DNA of 64,000 nt from DATJFQ01 sp035492775 (GCA_035492775.1 DATJIW010000016.1:16846-80845); one strand, 5' to 3'. Shown: positions 43,555-53,439, numbered from the stretch's first letter. A program made the numbers and translations. Notes: a model not told the origin generated them from the letters alone.

Positions 43555-44667
43555 ATGAATCAGCCCTCGGGCACGCTCAAGAAAACGCCGCTGTATGCCC
43601 GCCATCGCGCGCTCGGCGCGCGCATGGTCGAGTTCGGCGGGTGGGACATGCCCGTCGAGTACTCCGGCATCGCCGACGAGCACCTGGCGGTACGGACCCG
43701 CGCCGGATTGTTCGACGTCAGTCATATGGGGGAGATCGAGATCGCGGGCCGCGACGCGCTGGCGGCCGTGCAGCACATCACCAGCAACGATGCATCGCGA
43801 CTGGCCGTCAACCAGGCGCAGTATGCCGCGCTGACCACGCCCGAAGGCAGCTTCGTAGACGACGTACTGACCTACCGTCTCGCGGACGACCATTTCATGC
43901 TGGTCGTCAACGCGTCGAACATCATCAAAGACTTTCGCTGGATTGGCGAGCACATCCAGGGCCTCGGCGATGCCGCCGCGGTCAACACCAGCTCACGGTA
44001 TGCACTCATTGCGATCCAGGGGCCTGCGGCGCGTGACATCCTGCAGACGCTGACGGGCGTCGACCTCGCGGCCATCAAGTACTACTGGTTCGCGACAGGC
44101 GAAGTCGCGTCCGTCCGGGTCACCATCTCCCGAACGGGGTATACAGGAGAAGATGGATTCGAGGTGTTCGTCGCGCCAGCGTCCGCGGAACGCGTGTGGG
44201 ATGCCATTTTGGCGGCTGGCAAGCCCTTTGGCCTCCTGCCTGCCGGCCTCGGCGCCCGTGACACGCTGCGGCTCGAAGCGTCGATGCGGTTGTACGGCAA
44301 CGACATGGACGAGCAGTCGACCGTACTCGAAGCGGATCTCGGCTGGATCGTGGGCTGGAAGAAAAGCGAGTTCATCGGCGCTGACGTATTGCGCCGGCAG
44401 AAGGCCGAAGGGACGGCGAAGAAACTCGTCGGATTCGAAATGGTCGATCGCGCGATTGGCCGGCACGGTTACGACGTATTCATCGAGGGCAACAACGCCG
44501 GAATCGTCACGAGCGGCACGCAGACGCCTTACTTGAAGAAGGCGATCGGCATGGCCTACGTGCCGTCGGATCGCACGGACACTGGAACCGAAATCGACAT
44601 CGACGTGCGCGGCCGCCGGGCCAGGGCCGTGATCGTGCCGATGCCGTTCTACAAACGCGCCAGGTGA
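43555..44667 (+). CDS. gcvT: Glycine cleavage system T protein (aminomethyltransferase)
   Basis: 370 residues from ATG 43555. Transfers the aminomethyl group from H-protein to tetrahydrofolate, releasing ammonia and methylene-THF. Signatures: VEFGGWDMPVEYSGIADEH, GLFDVSHMGEI, SRTGYTGEDGFE, GLGARDTLRLEASMRLYGND and the C-terminal barrel. First of a three-gene operon with gcvH (35 bp later) and gcvP; no lpdA (L protein) is present in the window. Confidence 0.95.
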   Translation: MNQPSGTLKKTPLYARHRALGARMVEFGGWDMPVEYSGIADEHLAVRTRAGLFDVSHMGEIEIAGRDALAAVQHITSNDASRLAVNQAQYAALTTPEGSFVDDVLTYRLADDHFMLVVNASNIIKDFRWIGEHIQGLGDAAAVNTSSRYALIAIQGPAARDILQTLTGVDLAAIKYYWFATGEVASVRVTISRTGYTGEDGFEVFVAPASAERVWDAILAAGKPFGLLPAGLGARDTLRLEASMRLYGNDMDEQSTVLEADLGWIVGWKKSEFIGADVLRRQKAEGTAKKLVGFEMVDRAIGRHGYDVFIEGNNAGIVTSGTQTPYLKKAIGMAYVPSDRTDTGTEIDIDVRGRRARAVIVPMPFYKRAR

Positions 44668-44702
44668 TGCGGGACGGCGGGCGCGCAGGGAAAAGGAGCC
44701 TT

Positions 44703-45071
44703 ATGTATCCAGCGGACCTCAAATACACGAAGGATCACGAGTGGGTGAGCCTGGCCTCGGGCAATGCCCGTGTCGGCATCACCGATTACGCGCAGAAGCA
44801 GCTCGGCGACATCGTGTATCTGGAACTGCCGGCCGTGGGGCGGAGTCTCAAGAAGGGGGAAGTGTTCGGCACCATCGAGTCCGTGAAGGCGGTGTCGGAG
44901 CTGTTCAGCCCCGTATCCGGTGAAGTGACCGCCGTCAACGACGCCCTGACCCAGAAACCGGAAACGGTCAACACGGACCCGCACGGATCATGGATGATTG
45001 CCGTGAAGGTGGCTGACGGCGACACGAGCGATCTGCTCGATGCCGCGGCGTACACCGAACTCACCAAGTAA
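44703..45071 (+). CDS. gcvH: Glycine cleavage system H protein (lipoyl carrier)
   Basis: 122 residues from ATG 44703 with GGAAAAGGAG as ribosome site. The lipoyl-bearing lysine is Lys62 in GTIESVKAVSEL. The typical open strands DHEWVSL, GDIVYLELPAVG and WMIAVKVAD are all present. Ends in TAATG overlap with gcvP, so translation is coupled. Confidence 0.96.
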   Translation: MYPADLKYTKDHEWVSLASGNARVGITDYAQKQLGDIVYLELPAVGRSLKKGEVFGTIESVKAVSELFSPVSGEVTAVNDALTQKPETVNTDPHGSWMIAVKVADGDTSDLLDAAAYTELTK

Positions 45072-47965
45072 TGAACAACACGCACGACGCCTTTCAAACC
45101 CGACACATCGGTCCAGACGCCGGCGCCCGGGACCGCATGCTCCAGACGGTGGGTGCCAGAACGATCGACGAGCTGATCGACGAGACGATCCCGCGCGACA
45201 TTCGTCTCTCGACGCCGCTGAACCTTCCACCGGCAGACACCGAGGCGGCCTACCTGCGGCGGCTCCGTACGATTGGAGCGCGCAATCACGTGACGCGGGC
45301 CTATATCGGCATGGGGTATTACGGCTGCATCACGCCGGCCGTGATCCAGCGCAACGTCTTCGAGAATCCCGGCTGGTACACGCCCTACACGCCGTATCAG
45401 GCGGAGATCGCGCAGGGGCGGCTCGAATCGCTCCTCAACTTCCAGACGATGGTGAGCGACCTCACGGGAATGCAGATCGCGACGGCGTCGCTCCTGGACG
45501 AAGGAACGGCCGCTGCCGAAGCGATGTCGATGTTCCATCGCATCAATACCAAGAAGGCACCGGCGGGGCAGCCGTCCGTGTTCCTCGTCTCGCAGCATAC
45601 GTTTCCGCAGACGCTCGATGTCCTGCGCGGGCGCGCCGAGCCGCTCGGCATCCAGCTCGAGATCGGTGATCCGGCGTCGCTTCCGCTGGACCGGGCGTTC
45701 GGTCTGCTCCTGCAGTATCCGGACGATCGCGGCGAACTGCACGACCTGCGGCCGATCATCGAAAAGGCGCACGCCGCCGGCGTTCTGGTCGCGGTCGCGA
45801 CCGATCTGATGGCGCTCACGCTCGTGACCCCGCCCGGCGAAATGGGCGCTGACGTCGTCGTGGGGAACTCGCAGCGTTTCGGCGTGCCGCTCGGCTACGG
45901 CGGACCGCACGCGGCGTTCTTTGCGACGCGCGAGTCGTACGTGCGTCAGGCGCCCGGCCGGATCATCGGCGTCTCGATCGACGCGCTCGGGCAGCGCGCG
46001 TATCGCATGGCGCTGCAGACGCGCGAGCAGCACATCCGCCGTGAGAAGGCGACGTCGAATATCTGCACGGCTCAGGCGCTGCTGGCGAACATCGCGGCAA
46101 TGTATGCGGTCTATCACGGGCCACAGGGGCTGCGCGCGATTGCGGAAGGCATCCACAATCTTGCACAGGTGCTCGACAGCGGTCTGCTCGCGCTCGATTA
46201 CCGGCAGACGAACACCGCATTTTTCGACACGCTGCGCGTGGCCGGTCCCAACGCGGCCGCCGTGCGTCCGTCCGCGGAAGCCGCCGGCCTGAACTTCCGA
46301 TACTTCGCCGACGGGGCGGTGGGCATCTCGCTCGACGAGACGACCACGATAGACGACGTCAAGGACATCTTTGCGGTCTTCGCGAAGAACGCGGGCAAGC
46401 TGGCGGCCCTGGTGGCGCGCGACGACGCCGCGTTCTCGATGACTGTTCCGGCCCCGCTGCAGCGGACATCCAGCTATCTGACGCATCCCGTGTTCAACAC
46501 GCATCGTTCTGAAACGCAGATGATGCGGTACATCCGGTCGCTCGAGCGGAAAGACGTCGGCCTCGATACGTCGATGATTCCGCTCGGCTCCTGCACGATG
46601 AAGCTGAACGCCGCGACGGAGATGATGCCGGTCACCTGGCACGGGTTCAGCAAGATGCACCCCTTTGCGCCGCGCGATCAGGCCGAAGGCTACCTGCAGA
46701 TCTTCCGTGAACTGGAAGGGATGCTCTGCGAGATCACGGGGCTCGATGCGGTCTCGCTCCAGCCGAACTCCGGCGCGCAGGGCGAGTTCGCGGGGCTGAT
46801 GGTCATCCGCGCCTATCACCGCGACCGCGGAGACGTCGCGCGCGATGTCGTCCTCATCCCGGCGTCTGCGCACGGCACGAACCCCGCCAGCGCAACGATG
46901 GCCGGCCTCCGCGTGGTGGTCGTCGCCTGCGACGATCACGGGTACATCGTCGTCGACGATCTCCGGAAGAAGGCGGAACAGCACCGCGACCGGCTGGCGG
47001 CGCTGATGGTGACGTATCCGTCGACATACGGCATCTTCGAGGAGCGCATCCGCGAGATCTGTGCGGTCGTCCACGAGAACGGCGGACAGGTCTACATGGA
47101 TGGCGCGAACATGAACGCTCAGGTGGGCCTCACGAGCCCGGCGTCCATCGGCGCCGACGTGTGCCACCTGAACCTGCACAAGACGTTCGCCATTCCGCAC
47201 GGGGGCGGGGGGCCTGGAATGGGGCCGATCGCCGTGGCGAAACACCTCGCGCCGTATCTGCCCGGACATCCCGTCGTGAAGGTCGGAGGCGCGAAGGCCA
47301 TTTCAGCGGTTGCCGCGGCGCCATGGGGCAGCGCCAGCATCCTCCTGATCTCCTACGGATACATGCGCATGCTCGGCGCTGAAGGAATGGCCGACGCGAC
47401 GCGCGTCGCGATTCTCAACGCGAACTACATCAAGGTCCGCCTGCACGATCATTACGACGTGCTCTACGCGAACCACAACGGCCGCGTCGCGCACGAACTC
47501 ATCTTCGACCTTCGGCCGTTCAAGCACGCCGCGGGCGCGTCGGTGGACGAGCAGGACGTCGCAAAGCGGCTGATGGACTATGGGTTTCATGCGCCGACGG
47601 TGTCGTTCCCCGTACCCGGGACGATGATGATCGAGCCGACGGAGAGCGAGGGGCAGGACGAGCTGGATCGGTTCTGCGATGCCCTCATCCGGATCCACGA
47701 CGAGATCGCCGCCGTGGTCGAAGGGCGCGTCGATGCGAAAGACAACGTGCTCAAGAACGCGCCGCATCCTGCCGGTGCGGTCTGCGCGGACGAGTGGCCG
47801 CATCCGTACTCCCGCGAGCAGGCAGCCTATCCGCTGCCATTCGTGCGAGCGAACAAGATCTGGCCGGCGGTTGCGCGGATCGACAATCCGTACGGCGACA
47901 GGAACCTGATCTGCGCCTGTCCACCCATGGAGGAGTACGTGGAGGAAGGCGTTGCCGCGTCGTAA
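45071..47965 (+). CDS. gcvP: Glycine dehydrogenase (P protein), single chain
   Basis: 964 residues, the fused form (as in E. coli) rather than the split GcvPA/GcvPB. Decarboxylates glycine with PLP and loads H-protein. N-terminal half: RHIGPDAGARDRMLQ, YYGCITPAVIQRNVFENPGWYT. Catalytic half: PLP lysine in NLHKTFAIPHGGGGPG, preceded by GLDAVSLQPNSGAQGE. End EEYVEE. Terminates just before the convergent aminotransferase. Confidence 0.96.
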   Translation: MNNTHDAFQTRHIGPDAGARDRMLQTVGARTIDELIDETIPRDIRLSTPLNLPPADTEAAYLRRLRTIGARNHVTRAYIGMGYYGCITPAVIQRNVFENPGWYTPYTPYQAEIAQGRLESLLNFQTMVSDLTGMQIATASLLDEGTAAAEAMSMFHRINTKKAPAGQPSVFLVSQHTFPQTLDVLRGRAEPLGIQLEIGDPASLPLDRAFGLLLQYPDDRGELHDLRPIIEKAHAAGVLVAVATDLMALTLVTPPGEMGADVVVGNSQRFGVPLGYGGPHAAFFATRESYVRQAPGRIIGVSIDALGQRAYRMALQTREQHIRREKATSNICTAQALLANIAAMYAVYHGPQGLRAIAEGIHNLAQVLDSGLLALDYRQTNTAFFDTLRVAGPNAAAVRPSAEAAGLNFRYFADGAVGISLDETTTIDDVKDIFAVFAKNAGKLAALVARDDAAFSMTVPAPLQRTSSYLTHPVFNTHRSETQMMRYIRSLERKDVGLDTSMIPLGSCTMKLNAATEMMPVTWHGFSKMHPFAPRDQAEGYLQIFRELEGMLCEITGLDAVSLQPNSGAQGEFAGLMVIRAYHRDRGDVARDVVLIPASAHGTNPASATMAGLRVVVVACDDHGYIVVDDLRKKAEQHRDRLAALMVTYPSTYGIFEERIREICAVVHENGGQVYMDGANMNAQVGLTSPASIGADVCHLNLHKTFAIPHGGGGPGMGPIAVAKHLAPYLPGHPVVKVGGAKAISAVAAAPWGSASILLISYGYMRMLGAEGMADATRVAILNANYIKVRLHDHYDVLYANHNGRVAHELIFDLRPFKHAAGASVDEQDVAKRLMDYGFHAPTVSFPVPGTMMIEPTESEGQDELDRFCDALIRIHDEIAAVVEGRVDAKDNVLKNAPHPAGAVCADEWPHPYSREQAAYPLPFVRANKIWPAVARIDNPYGDRNLICACPPMEEYVEEGVAAS

Positions 47966-47986
47966 CGCGTGCCGGTGACGGTCTGA

Positions 47987-48910
47987 CTACCGGCTCATAT
48001 TTGCCTGGGTGTTCACGGCGGCTCGCGTCAGCTCACGGGCCTTGCGCTGATAAGCGGCGAGCAGCCGCACCGTGATCGGTCCAGGCTTGCCGCCGCCGAT
48101 TATGCGGTCGTCGATCCGCGTGACCGGACTCAGCTCGCGCGTGGTGCTCGTGATGAAGGCTTCGTCCGCGGTGTCCAGGTCTTTCGGCAGGAGCACTTCG
48201 TGTCGGACGGGCACGCCGATCTCCTGGCCAACCTCGAACAGAAACGCGCGCGTCACTCCTTCGAGCAGTCCTGCGGCGGAGGTCGGTGTGAGCGCCGTCC
48301 CGCGGCGGACCATGAAGAAATTCGATTGCGAGCATTCAGACAGTTCGCCCCGGTAGTTGCACATCAGCGCCTCTTCGGCGCCGCGCCGGTAGGCGGCCTG
48401 CATCGCGAGCGCGTTGTTCAGCAGGTTATTGGACTTGATGACCGGGTTCACCGAGCCCGGATGGTTGCGCAGGACATCGACGAGCGAAAGCCGGATCCCG
48501 TCGCGCGCGATCCGTTCCGGTGGCTCCTCGTTCGGTTTGACGATGATGACGAGCGTCGGCGTCGGAGTGGCTTTGACGTCGTACGAAAGTTCGCCGACGC
48601 CACGCGTGAGAAGGATGCGAATGTACCACTCCCCGGCCGGTCCGCCGTCTGCCGTCGCCGCCGCGTCCACCGTATCCTGGATCCACCGCGCAAGCGTACC
48701 GTCGTCGAACGGCACGTCGAGCGCGAGATGCCGTGCGGACTGCCGAAGGCGCCGCACGTGGCGATCGTACAGAAACGGGACCTGATTGTAGGTCCGCAGC
48801 GTTTCGTACACGCCTTCTCCGTACACGAACCCGTGGTCGTACACGGGTACGACCGCTTCGCTGGCCGGCATGATCCGGCCGTTGACGTAAACCGCTCCGC
48901 GCATTTGCAT
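47987..48910 (-). CDS. Class IV PLP aminotransferase (branched-chain or D-amino-acid type)
   Basis: 307 residues from ATG 48908-48910 (another ATG two codons in). Fold-type IV: AVYVNGRIMPASEAVVPVYDHGFVYGEGVYETLRT at the N-terminus, PLP lysine in NPVIKSNNLLNNAL, LSECSQSNFFMV, TRELSPVTRIDD. Substrate among IlvE, Dat or PabC is not decided; the arginine-rich motif used by IlvE is not clear. Divergent from nnrD/E with only 40 bp between, so the promoters overlap. Confidence 0.85.
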   Translation of the reverse strand: MQMRGAVYVNGRIMPASEAVVPVYDHGFVYGEGVYETLRTYNQVPFLYDRHVRRLRQSARHLALDVPFDDGTLARWIQDTVDAAATADGGPAGEWYIRILLTRGVGELSYDVKATPTPTLVIIVKPNEEPPERIARDGIRLSLVDVLRNHPGSVNPVIKSNNLLNNALAMQAAYRRGAEEALMCNYRGELSECSQSNFFMVRRGTALTPTSAAGLLEGVTRAFLFEVGQEIGVPVRHEVLLPKDLDTADEAFITSTTRELSPVTRIDDRIIGGGKPGPITVRLLAAYQRKARELTRAAVNTQANMSR

Positions 48911-48950
48911 GGATCCTAGCATTACTGAAATAGTAGGCGGCAAGCCATCG

Positions 48951-50534
48951 ATGCGAGTGCTCAACACACAGCAGATGCGGGAAGCGGATCGCCAGACGAT
49001 CGACGACGTCGGGATTCCGTCGGTCGTCCTGATGGAAAACGCCGGCCGGCAGGCAGTGGCGGCGATGGAGGCGGCGTTCGATGACCTCGCATCCAGCCGC
49101 GTGGCCGTACTCTGCGGCCGTGGCAACAATGGCGGCGACGGATTCGTGGTCGCGCGGACGCTCGTCCAGCGCGGAATCGAGGCCATCGTTTTCCTGCTGG
49201 GCAGCGTCGGCGATGTCCGCGGCGACGCACGAACGAACCTCGAGATTCTGGGACGCGTCGGCGTCACGGTCGTGGAGATCTCGGACGCACAGGAGTGGGA
49301 GCTGCACTTCACCGAAATCTCCGAGTGCGACGTGATCGTCGACGCAATCGTCGGTACGGGATTTCGGGGACCCGTGTCGGGCCTGCTGGAGACGGTGATC
49401 GGCGACGTGAACGCACTCGGCACTCCGGTAGTGGCGATCGACCTGCCGACGGGTCTGTCGGCCGACACGCACGACATCGACAGCGACGCGATTCAGGCGT
49501 CGATCACCGTGACGCTCGCGGCGCCGAAGCTGCCGCTGGTGCTCCCGCCAGCCGACGTGTACGGCGGCGACCTCGTCATCGCAGACATCGGAATACCCGC
49601 GGGCGTCATCGACGAAATCGACGGACCGCGCGTCGAATTGCTCACGCGTGAAAGCATGCGCGAGCTGGTGCCGACGCGCGCGGCCGATTCGCACAAAGGG
49701 GACTTCGGACGCGTGCTCGTCATTGCGGGCTCGACCGGGAGAACGGGCGCGGCACACCTTGCCGCGCTCGGAGCGTTGCGGTCGGGCGCAGGCCTCGTCA
49801 CGATTGCGACGCCGCGGTCCTGCGCCGCCACGATCGCGGCAATGATGCCCGAGTACATGACGGAGCCGCTCGACGAGACGGCCGCGGGAACGGCCGACTT
49901 CGGCGCCGTCGATCGCGCCCTCGCGGTCAAGGCCGACGTCATCGCGCTCGGGCCCGGCCTCGGCCGCGACCCGTCGACGTCCGCGTTCGTCCAGGCGATC
50001 GTCGAGCGATCGGGCGTGCCGCTCGTACTCGACGCGGACGCGCTGAACGCATTCGCCGACGACCCCGATCGCCTGGAAGGCCGCGACGGCGTCGACATGA
50101 TCATCACGCCGCATCCGGGCGAGATGGCGCGGCTGCTCGGGGTGTCGGTGGAGCAGGTGCAGTCCGACCGGCTCGAACACGCGCGCGAGTTCTCCGCGGC
50201 GCACAAGGTCCACGTGGTCCTGAAGGGACACCGGACAATCATCGCGGGCCCGGACGGAAGATCGTTCATCAACCTCACCGGCAACGCCGGCATGGCGACC
50301 GGCGGCACGGGGGACCTGCTGACCGGAATGATTGCGGCGTGGTTCGCGCAGCTCCTCGACGCAGAAGCGGCGTGCAAGCTCGCGGTCTACCTGCACGGCA
50401 GCGCCGGCGACCTCGCCGAGGCTGATGAAGGCGAGCTCGCGCTGCTGCCGACCGACATCGCCGCGCATCTCTCGGATGCGGTGCTCGAACTCACCGCACG
50501 CAAGCGGGTGAAGCGCGACGGCGGTACCAGGTGA
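48951..50534 (+). CDS. nnrD: Bifunctional NAD(P)H-hydrate epimerase/ADP-dependent dehydratase
   Basis: 527 residues from ATG 48951, giving the canonical MRVLNTQQMREADRQTIDD; an ATG at 48909 is less likely. The N-terminal YjeF epimerase domain (1-215) has CGRGNNGGDGFVVARTL and TGFRGPVSG. The C-terminal dehydratase domain has GSTGRTGAAHLAALGALRSGAGLV, ALGPGLGRD, HPGEMARLLG and TGGTGDLLTGMIA. Together they repair the damaged cofactor NAD(P)HX. Overlaps tsaE. Confidence 0.93.
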   Translation: MRVLNTQQMREADRQTIDDVGIPSVVLMENAGRQAVAAMEAAFDDLASSRVAVLCGRGNNGGDGFVVARTLVQRGIEAIVFLLGSVGDVRGDARTNLEILGRVGVTVVEISDAQEWELHFTEISECDVIVDAIVGTGFRGPVSGLLETVIGDVNALGTPVVAIDLPTGLSADTHDIDSDAIQASITVTLAAPKLPLVLPPADVYGGDLVIADIGIPAGVIDEIDGPRVELLTRESMRELVPTRAADSHKGDFGRVLVIAGSTGRTGAAHLAALGALRSGAGLVTIATPRSCAATIAAMMPEYMTEPLDETAAGTADFGAVDRALAVKADVIALGPGLGRDPSTSAFVQAIVERSGVPLVLDADALNAFADDPDRLEGRDGVDMIITPHPGEMARLLGVSVEQVQSDRLEHAREFSAAHKVHVVLKGHRTIIAGPDGRSFINLTGNAGMATGGTGDLLTGMIAAWFAQLLDAEAACKLAVYLHGSAGDLAEADEGELALLPTDIAAHLSDAVLELTARKRVKRDGGTR

Positions 50535-50947
50535 TCTCGGAAAGCGAAGAACAGACGACAGCGGCGGGCGAACGCCTCGGTGCTCAGCTGAAGGCCGGAG
50601 ATGTGGTGCTCCTGTACGGCGACCTCGGGGCGGGCAAGACGGCGTTCGTGCGCGGCATCGCGCGCGGACTCGGCGCAGACCCCGAGGAGGTGTCCAGCCC
50701 GACGTTCACAATCGTGCAGCAGTACGGAGGAGCCGGGCCGACGCTGTACCACGTCGATCTCTACCGGCTCGATCCGGACGAGGTCGACGATCTGGGACTG
50801 GACGACCTGGTCTCCGGCGAAGGCGTCGTCGCGATCGAATGGGCAGAACGCTGGCGCGGCCGCCCCGATGACGTCGTGGAAGTCACGCTCGCTGAAACCT
50901 CCGACAACCATCGCTCCATCAGGATACGCACGGGGCCGGCCGGCTGA
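50531..50947 (+). CDS. tsaE: tRNA threonylcarbamoyladenosine biosynthesis ATPase TsaE
   Basis: 138 residues from GTG 50531, overlapping the nnrD stop. P-loop GDLGAGKTAFVRGIARGLG, VSSPTFTIVQQY, HVDLYRLD and VAIEWAERW are the TsaE landmarks. Works with TsaB and TsaD in t6A37 formation; those genes are not here. The nnrD-tsaE pair is a widely conserved arrangement. Confidence 0.95.
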   Translation: MISESEEQTTAAGERLGAQLKAGDVVLLYGDLGAGKTAFVRGIARGLGADPEEVSSPTFTIVQQYGGAGPTLYHVDLYRLDPDEVDDLGLDDLVSGEGVVAIEWAERWRGRPDDVVEVTLAETSDNHRSIRIRTGPAG

Positions 50948-51007
50948 GTTTCGAGAGGCCGCCGCTTTGCACGGTCTTCAGTGAGTAAATCCACTGGAGG
51001 GAACCTG

Positions 51008-51805
51008 ATGAAGCGGGACTATTTATTTGCGGCGCTCGTCGCCGTCGCTGCAGGCGCTACTGCCGCGGCCCAGACACAGGCGGGACAGAGCACGCTCGGA
51101 ACGCAGGGCAGCAGCACGGCCAGGACGACCACCATCAGCGGTTGTCTCATGCCTGGCACCAGCACGCCGGGTTCGGGGGGCAGCAGCGGCACCGGCGTAC
51201 AGGGCGCCAACGCGGATGCTGCGAACTCTGCGGCGTTCGTGCTGATGACGATGGACAATTCGTCGGCATCGCCGGCGGCATCGGCCAGTACGACGCCCAG
51301 TTCTTATCAGCTGATCGGCGGGAACGCGGCTGACTTACAGAGGTACCAGAACCAGCGGGTCGAGATTCAAGGCTCGCTCGAGCCCGCCGGCGCCGCTGGA
51401 ACAGTCGGGACGACGCCGTCGACGAGTCCGACCACACCGTCGACCACTCCGATGACACCGTCGACTGCACCGGCCGCCCCTTCGTCCACCACACCGGCCA
51501 CGACCCCATCGACGCCCACCACGACTCCGTCGACGCCAACCACGACACCGACGAACCCGGGTACGCCGGGTGCGCCGTCAACGGCCGCGACAGCGCCCAC
51601 GACGCCCGCAGCAACCCCGTCGACGCCGTCGGCGCCGGCGACGACTCCCGCAACGGGAACGCCGACAGGAACCGCCGGCACGGGCACACCGGCCAGCATC
51701 GGCCTCAGCGGCAATTCCACGGGCGGGCTTTCGACTGGTGCGGGGTCGCGATTCCGCGTGACGTCAGTCCGCCCGGTGCCGGGCGCCGGCTGCGGTCGTC
51801 AGTAG
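51008..51805 (+). CDS. Secreted Pro/Thr-rich low-complexity protein
   Basis: 265 residues from ATG 51008 (GGAGGG ribosome site, about 50997-51002). Signal peptide MKRDYLFAALVAVAAGATAAAQ. Residues about 45-125 include one globular-looking segment (SYQLIGGNAADLQRYQNQRVEIQGSL), resembling a small OB-type domain. From about 135 to 225 come degenerate TPSTP/TTPS tandem repeats. The C-terminus has a conserved-looking block (RFRVTSVRPVPGAGC). Cell-surface spacer or envelope stabiliser is a guess. Confidence 0.7.
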   Translation: MKRDYLFAALVAVAAGATAAAQTQAGQSTLGTQGSSTARTTTISGCLMPGTSTPGSGGSSGTGVQGANADAANSAAFVLMTMDNSSASPAASASTTPSSYQLIGGNAADLQRYQNQRVEIQGSLEPAGAAGTVGTTPSTSPTTPSTTPMTPSTAPAAPSSTTPATTPSTPTTTPSTPTTTPTNPGTPGAPSTAATAPTTPAATPSTPSAPATTPATGTPTGTAGTGTPASIGLSGNSTGGLSTGAGSRFRVTSVRPVPGAGCGRQ

Positions 51806-51817
51806 GAAGGAGACGGA

Positions 51818-51841
51818 GCGGCGGCGTCATCTCGCCGCCGC
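51818..51841. terminator. Bidirectional hairpin between convergent genes
   Basis: GCGGCGGCG (51818-51826) and CGCCGCCGC (51833-51841) form a perfect 9-bp stem with loop TCATCT, placed between the Pro/Thr-rich gene (ends 51805) and guaB (stop 51877, opposite strand). No strong T-run follows on either side, so it may act only as a transcript-end stabiliser. Confidence 0.55.
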
Positions 51842-51876
51842 GCCGTATTGTTGGTGCAGGGCGAGGCGCGTGCCGG

Positions 51877-53403
51877 TTACTCGACGCGGTAGTTCGGTGC
51901 CTCTTTCGTGATGATCACGTCGTGCACGTGGCCTTCGCGAAGGCCGGCCGGACTCACACGGATCATCTTCGCGTCGCGCTGCAGAGCAGGGACATCCTTG
52001 CAGCCGGTGTAGCCCATCCCCGCCCGCAGGCCGCCCACGAGCTGCAGGACCATCGCGGCCACGCTGCCTTTGTGCGCCACGCGCCCCTCGATCCCCTCGG
52101 GGACGAGCTTTTCGGCTGAGTCGGGGTTCGCGTCGAGATCGAATTCGTCCTGGAAGTACCGATCGCGGCTGCCGCGTCGCATCGCCCCGAGCGATCCCAT
52201 GCCGCGGTATTCCTTGAAGCTGCGGCCCTGGAACAGAATCATCTCGCCAGGGCTCTCGTCCGTGCCGGCGAAGAGGCTCCCGATCATCACCGAGCTCGCG
52301 CCGACGGCGATGGCTTTGGTGATGTCGCCGGAGTAGCGGATCCCGCCGTCCGCGATGATCGGGACCTTGTGGCGGGCGGCGGCGCGCGCGCAGTCCGCGA
52401 CGGCGGTAATCATCGGAACGCCGATTCCTGCGACGATCCGTGTCGTGCAGATCGAGCCAGCGCCGATGCCGACTTTCACGGCGTCGACGCCGAGATCGAT
52501 CAGAGCCTCGGTGGCTTCCGCAGTGGCGACATTGCCGGCGACCACGTCGACGTTCGTGAACTGGCGCCGGATCCGGCGGACCATGTCGAGCACTCCCTGC
52601 GAATGCCCGTGGGCCGTATCGATCACGAGGGCGTCCACATTGGCGGCGACAAGCGCCTCGGCGCGCGCCATTGCATCGCGGCCGACGCCGACCGCCGCTC
52701 CGCAGCGCAGCCGGCCGAGAGAATCCTTGCACGCGTTCGGATACTTGATCGCCTTCTGGATGTCCTTGACGGTGATGAGCCCCTTCAGCATGAAGCGGTC
52801 GTCGACGACGAGCAGTTTCTCCACCTTGTGCCGATGGAGGAACTCGCGTGCCTGCTCGAGACTCGTCCCGACCGGGACGGTGAAGAGCGGATCGCGCGTC
52901 ATGATGTCGGAGATCGGACGGTCGACGTTGGATTCGAACCGCAGGTCGCGGTTCGTGAGAATCCCGACGAGTTTTCCTTCCTTGCTCCCGTCTTCGGTGA
53001 TGGGGACGCCTGAGATCCGGTATTTCTTCATGAGGTCGAGCGCCTCATAAATCCGGTTCGACGGCGACAGCGTGATCGGGTTCACGATCATGCCGCTCTC
53101 CGACCGCTTCACGCGGTCGACCTCCGAGGCCTGTTCTTCAATCGACAGATTCTTGTGGATGACGCCGATCGCTCCCTGCTGAGCCATGGCGATGGCGAGG
53201 CGCGATTCGGTGACAGTGTCCATTGCCGCGCTCGAGAGCGGCACATTGAGGCGGATGTTGCGGGTGAACCACGAGCTGACGTCGACGGCGCTCGGGAGGA
53301 TGGTCGAATGCTGCGGGACGAGCAGCACGTCGTCAAAGGTCAGCGCAGTCGCGAGGCCGACCGAGATCTGATCGGCATTGAGAACGTCGGTCCGAGTCTC
53401 CAT
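51877..53403 (-). CDS. guaB: Inosine-5'-monophosphate dehydrogenase
   Basis: 508 residues. Catalyses the NAD+-dependent step from IMP to XMP in GMP synthesis. TIM barrel opening TFDDVLLVPQHSTILPSAVD, a two-CBS insert (about residues 110-225, ITEDGSKEGKLVGILTNRDLRF; LLVVDDRFMLKGLITVKDI), then VKVGIGAGSICTTRIVAG with the catalytic Cys, IIADGGIRYSGDITKAIA, and YRGMGSLGAM. Upstream of its start is the secA terminator, so guaB probably has its own promoter. Confidence 0.96.
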   Translation of the reverse strand: METRTDVLNADQISVGLATALTFDDVLLVPQHSTILPSAVDVSSWFTRNIRLNVPLSSAAMDTVTESRLAIAMAQQGAIGVIHKNLSIEEQASEVDRVKRSESGMIVNPITLSPSNRIYEALDLMKKYRISGVPITEDGSKEGKLVGILTNRDLRFESNVDRPISDIMTRDPLFTVPVGTSLEQAREFLHRHKVEKLLVVDDRFMLKGLITVKDIQKAIKYPNACKDSLGRLRCGAAVGVGRDAMARAEALVAANVDALVIDTAHGHSQGVLDMVRRIRRQFTNVDVVAGNVATAEATEALIDLGVDAVKVGIGAGSICTTRIVAGIGVPMITAVADCARAAARHKVPIIADGGIRYSGDITKAIAVGASSVMIGSLFAGTDESPGEMILFQGRSFKEYRGMGSLGAMRRGSRDRYFQDEFDLDANPDSAEKLVPEGIEGRVAHKGSVAAMVLQLVGGLRAGMGYTGCKDVPALQRDAKMIRVSPAGLREGHVHDVIITKEAPNYRVE

Positions 53404-53415
53404 TCAGATACCTGC

Positions 53416-53439
53416 AAAAAAGGCCGACATGTGTCGGCC
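53416..53439 (-). terminator. Rho-independent terminator of secA
   Basis: On the minus strand GGCCGACA and TGTCGGCC (53422-53439 in plus coordinates) form an 8-bp stem directly followed by a run of six T (plus-strand A at 53416-53421). It lies 6 bp after the secA stop and upstream of the guaB start. A textbook intrinsic terminator. Confidence 0.9.

Noticed and set aside
44786..47269. A long minus-strand open frame of about 827 codons opposite gcvH/gcvP
   Set aside because: Lies fully within two unmistakable genes; high-GC codon bias creates long antisense frames. Sequence is Arg/His-rich and has no recognisable domain.
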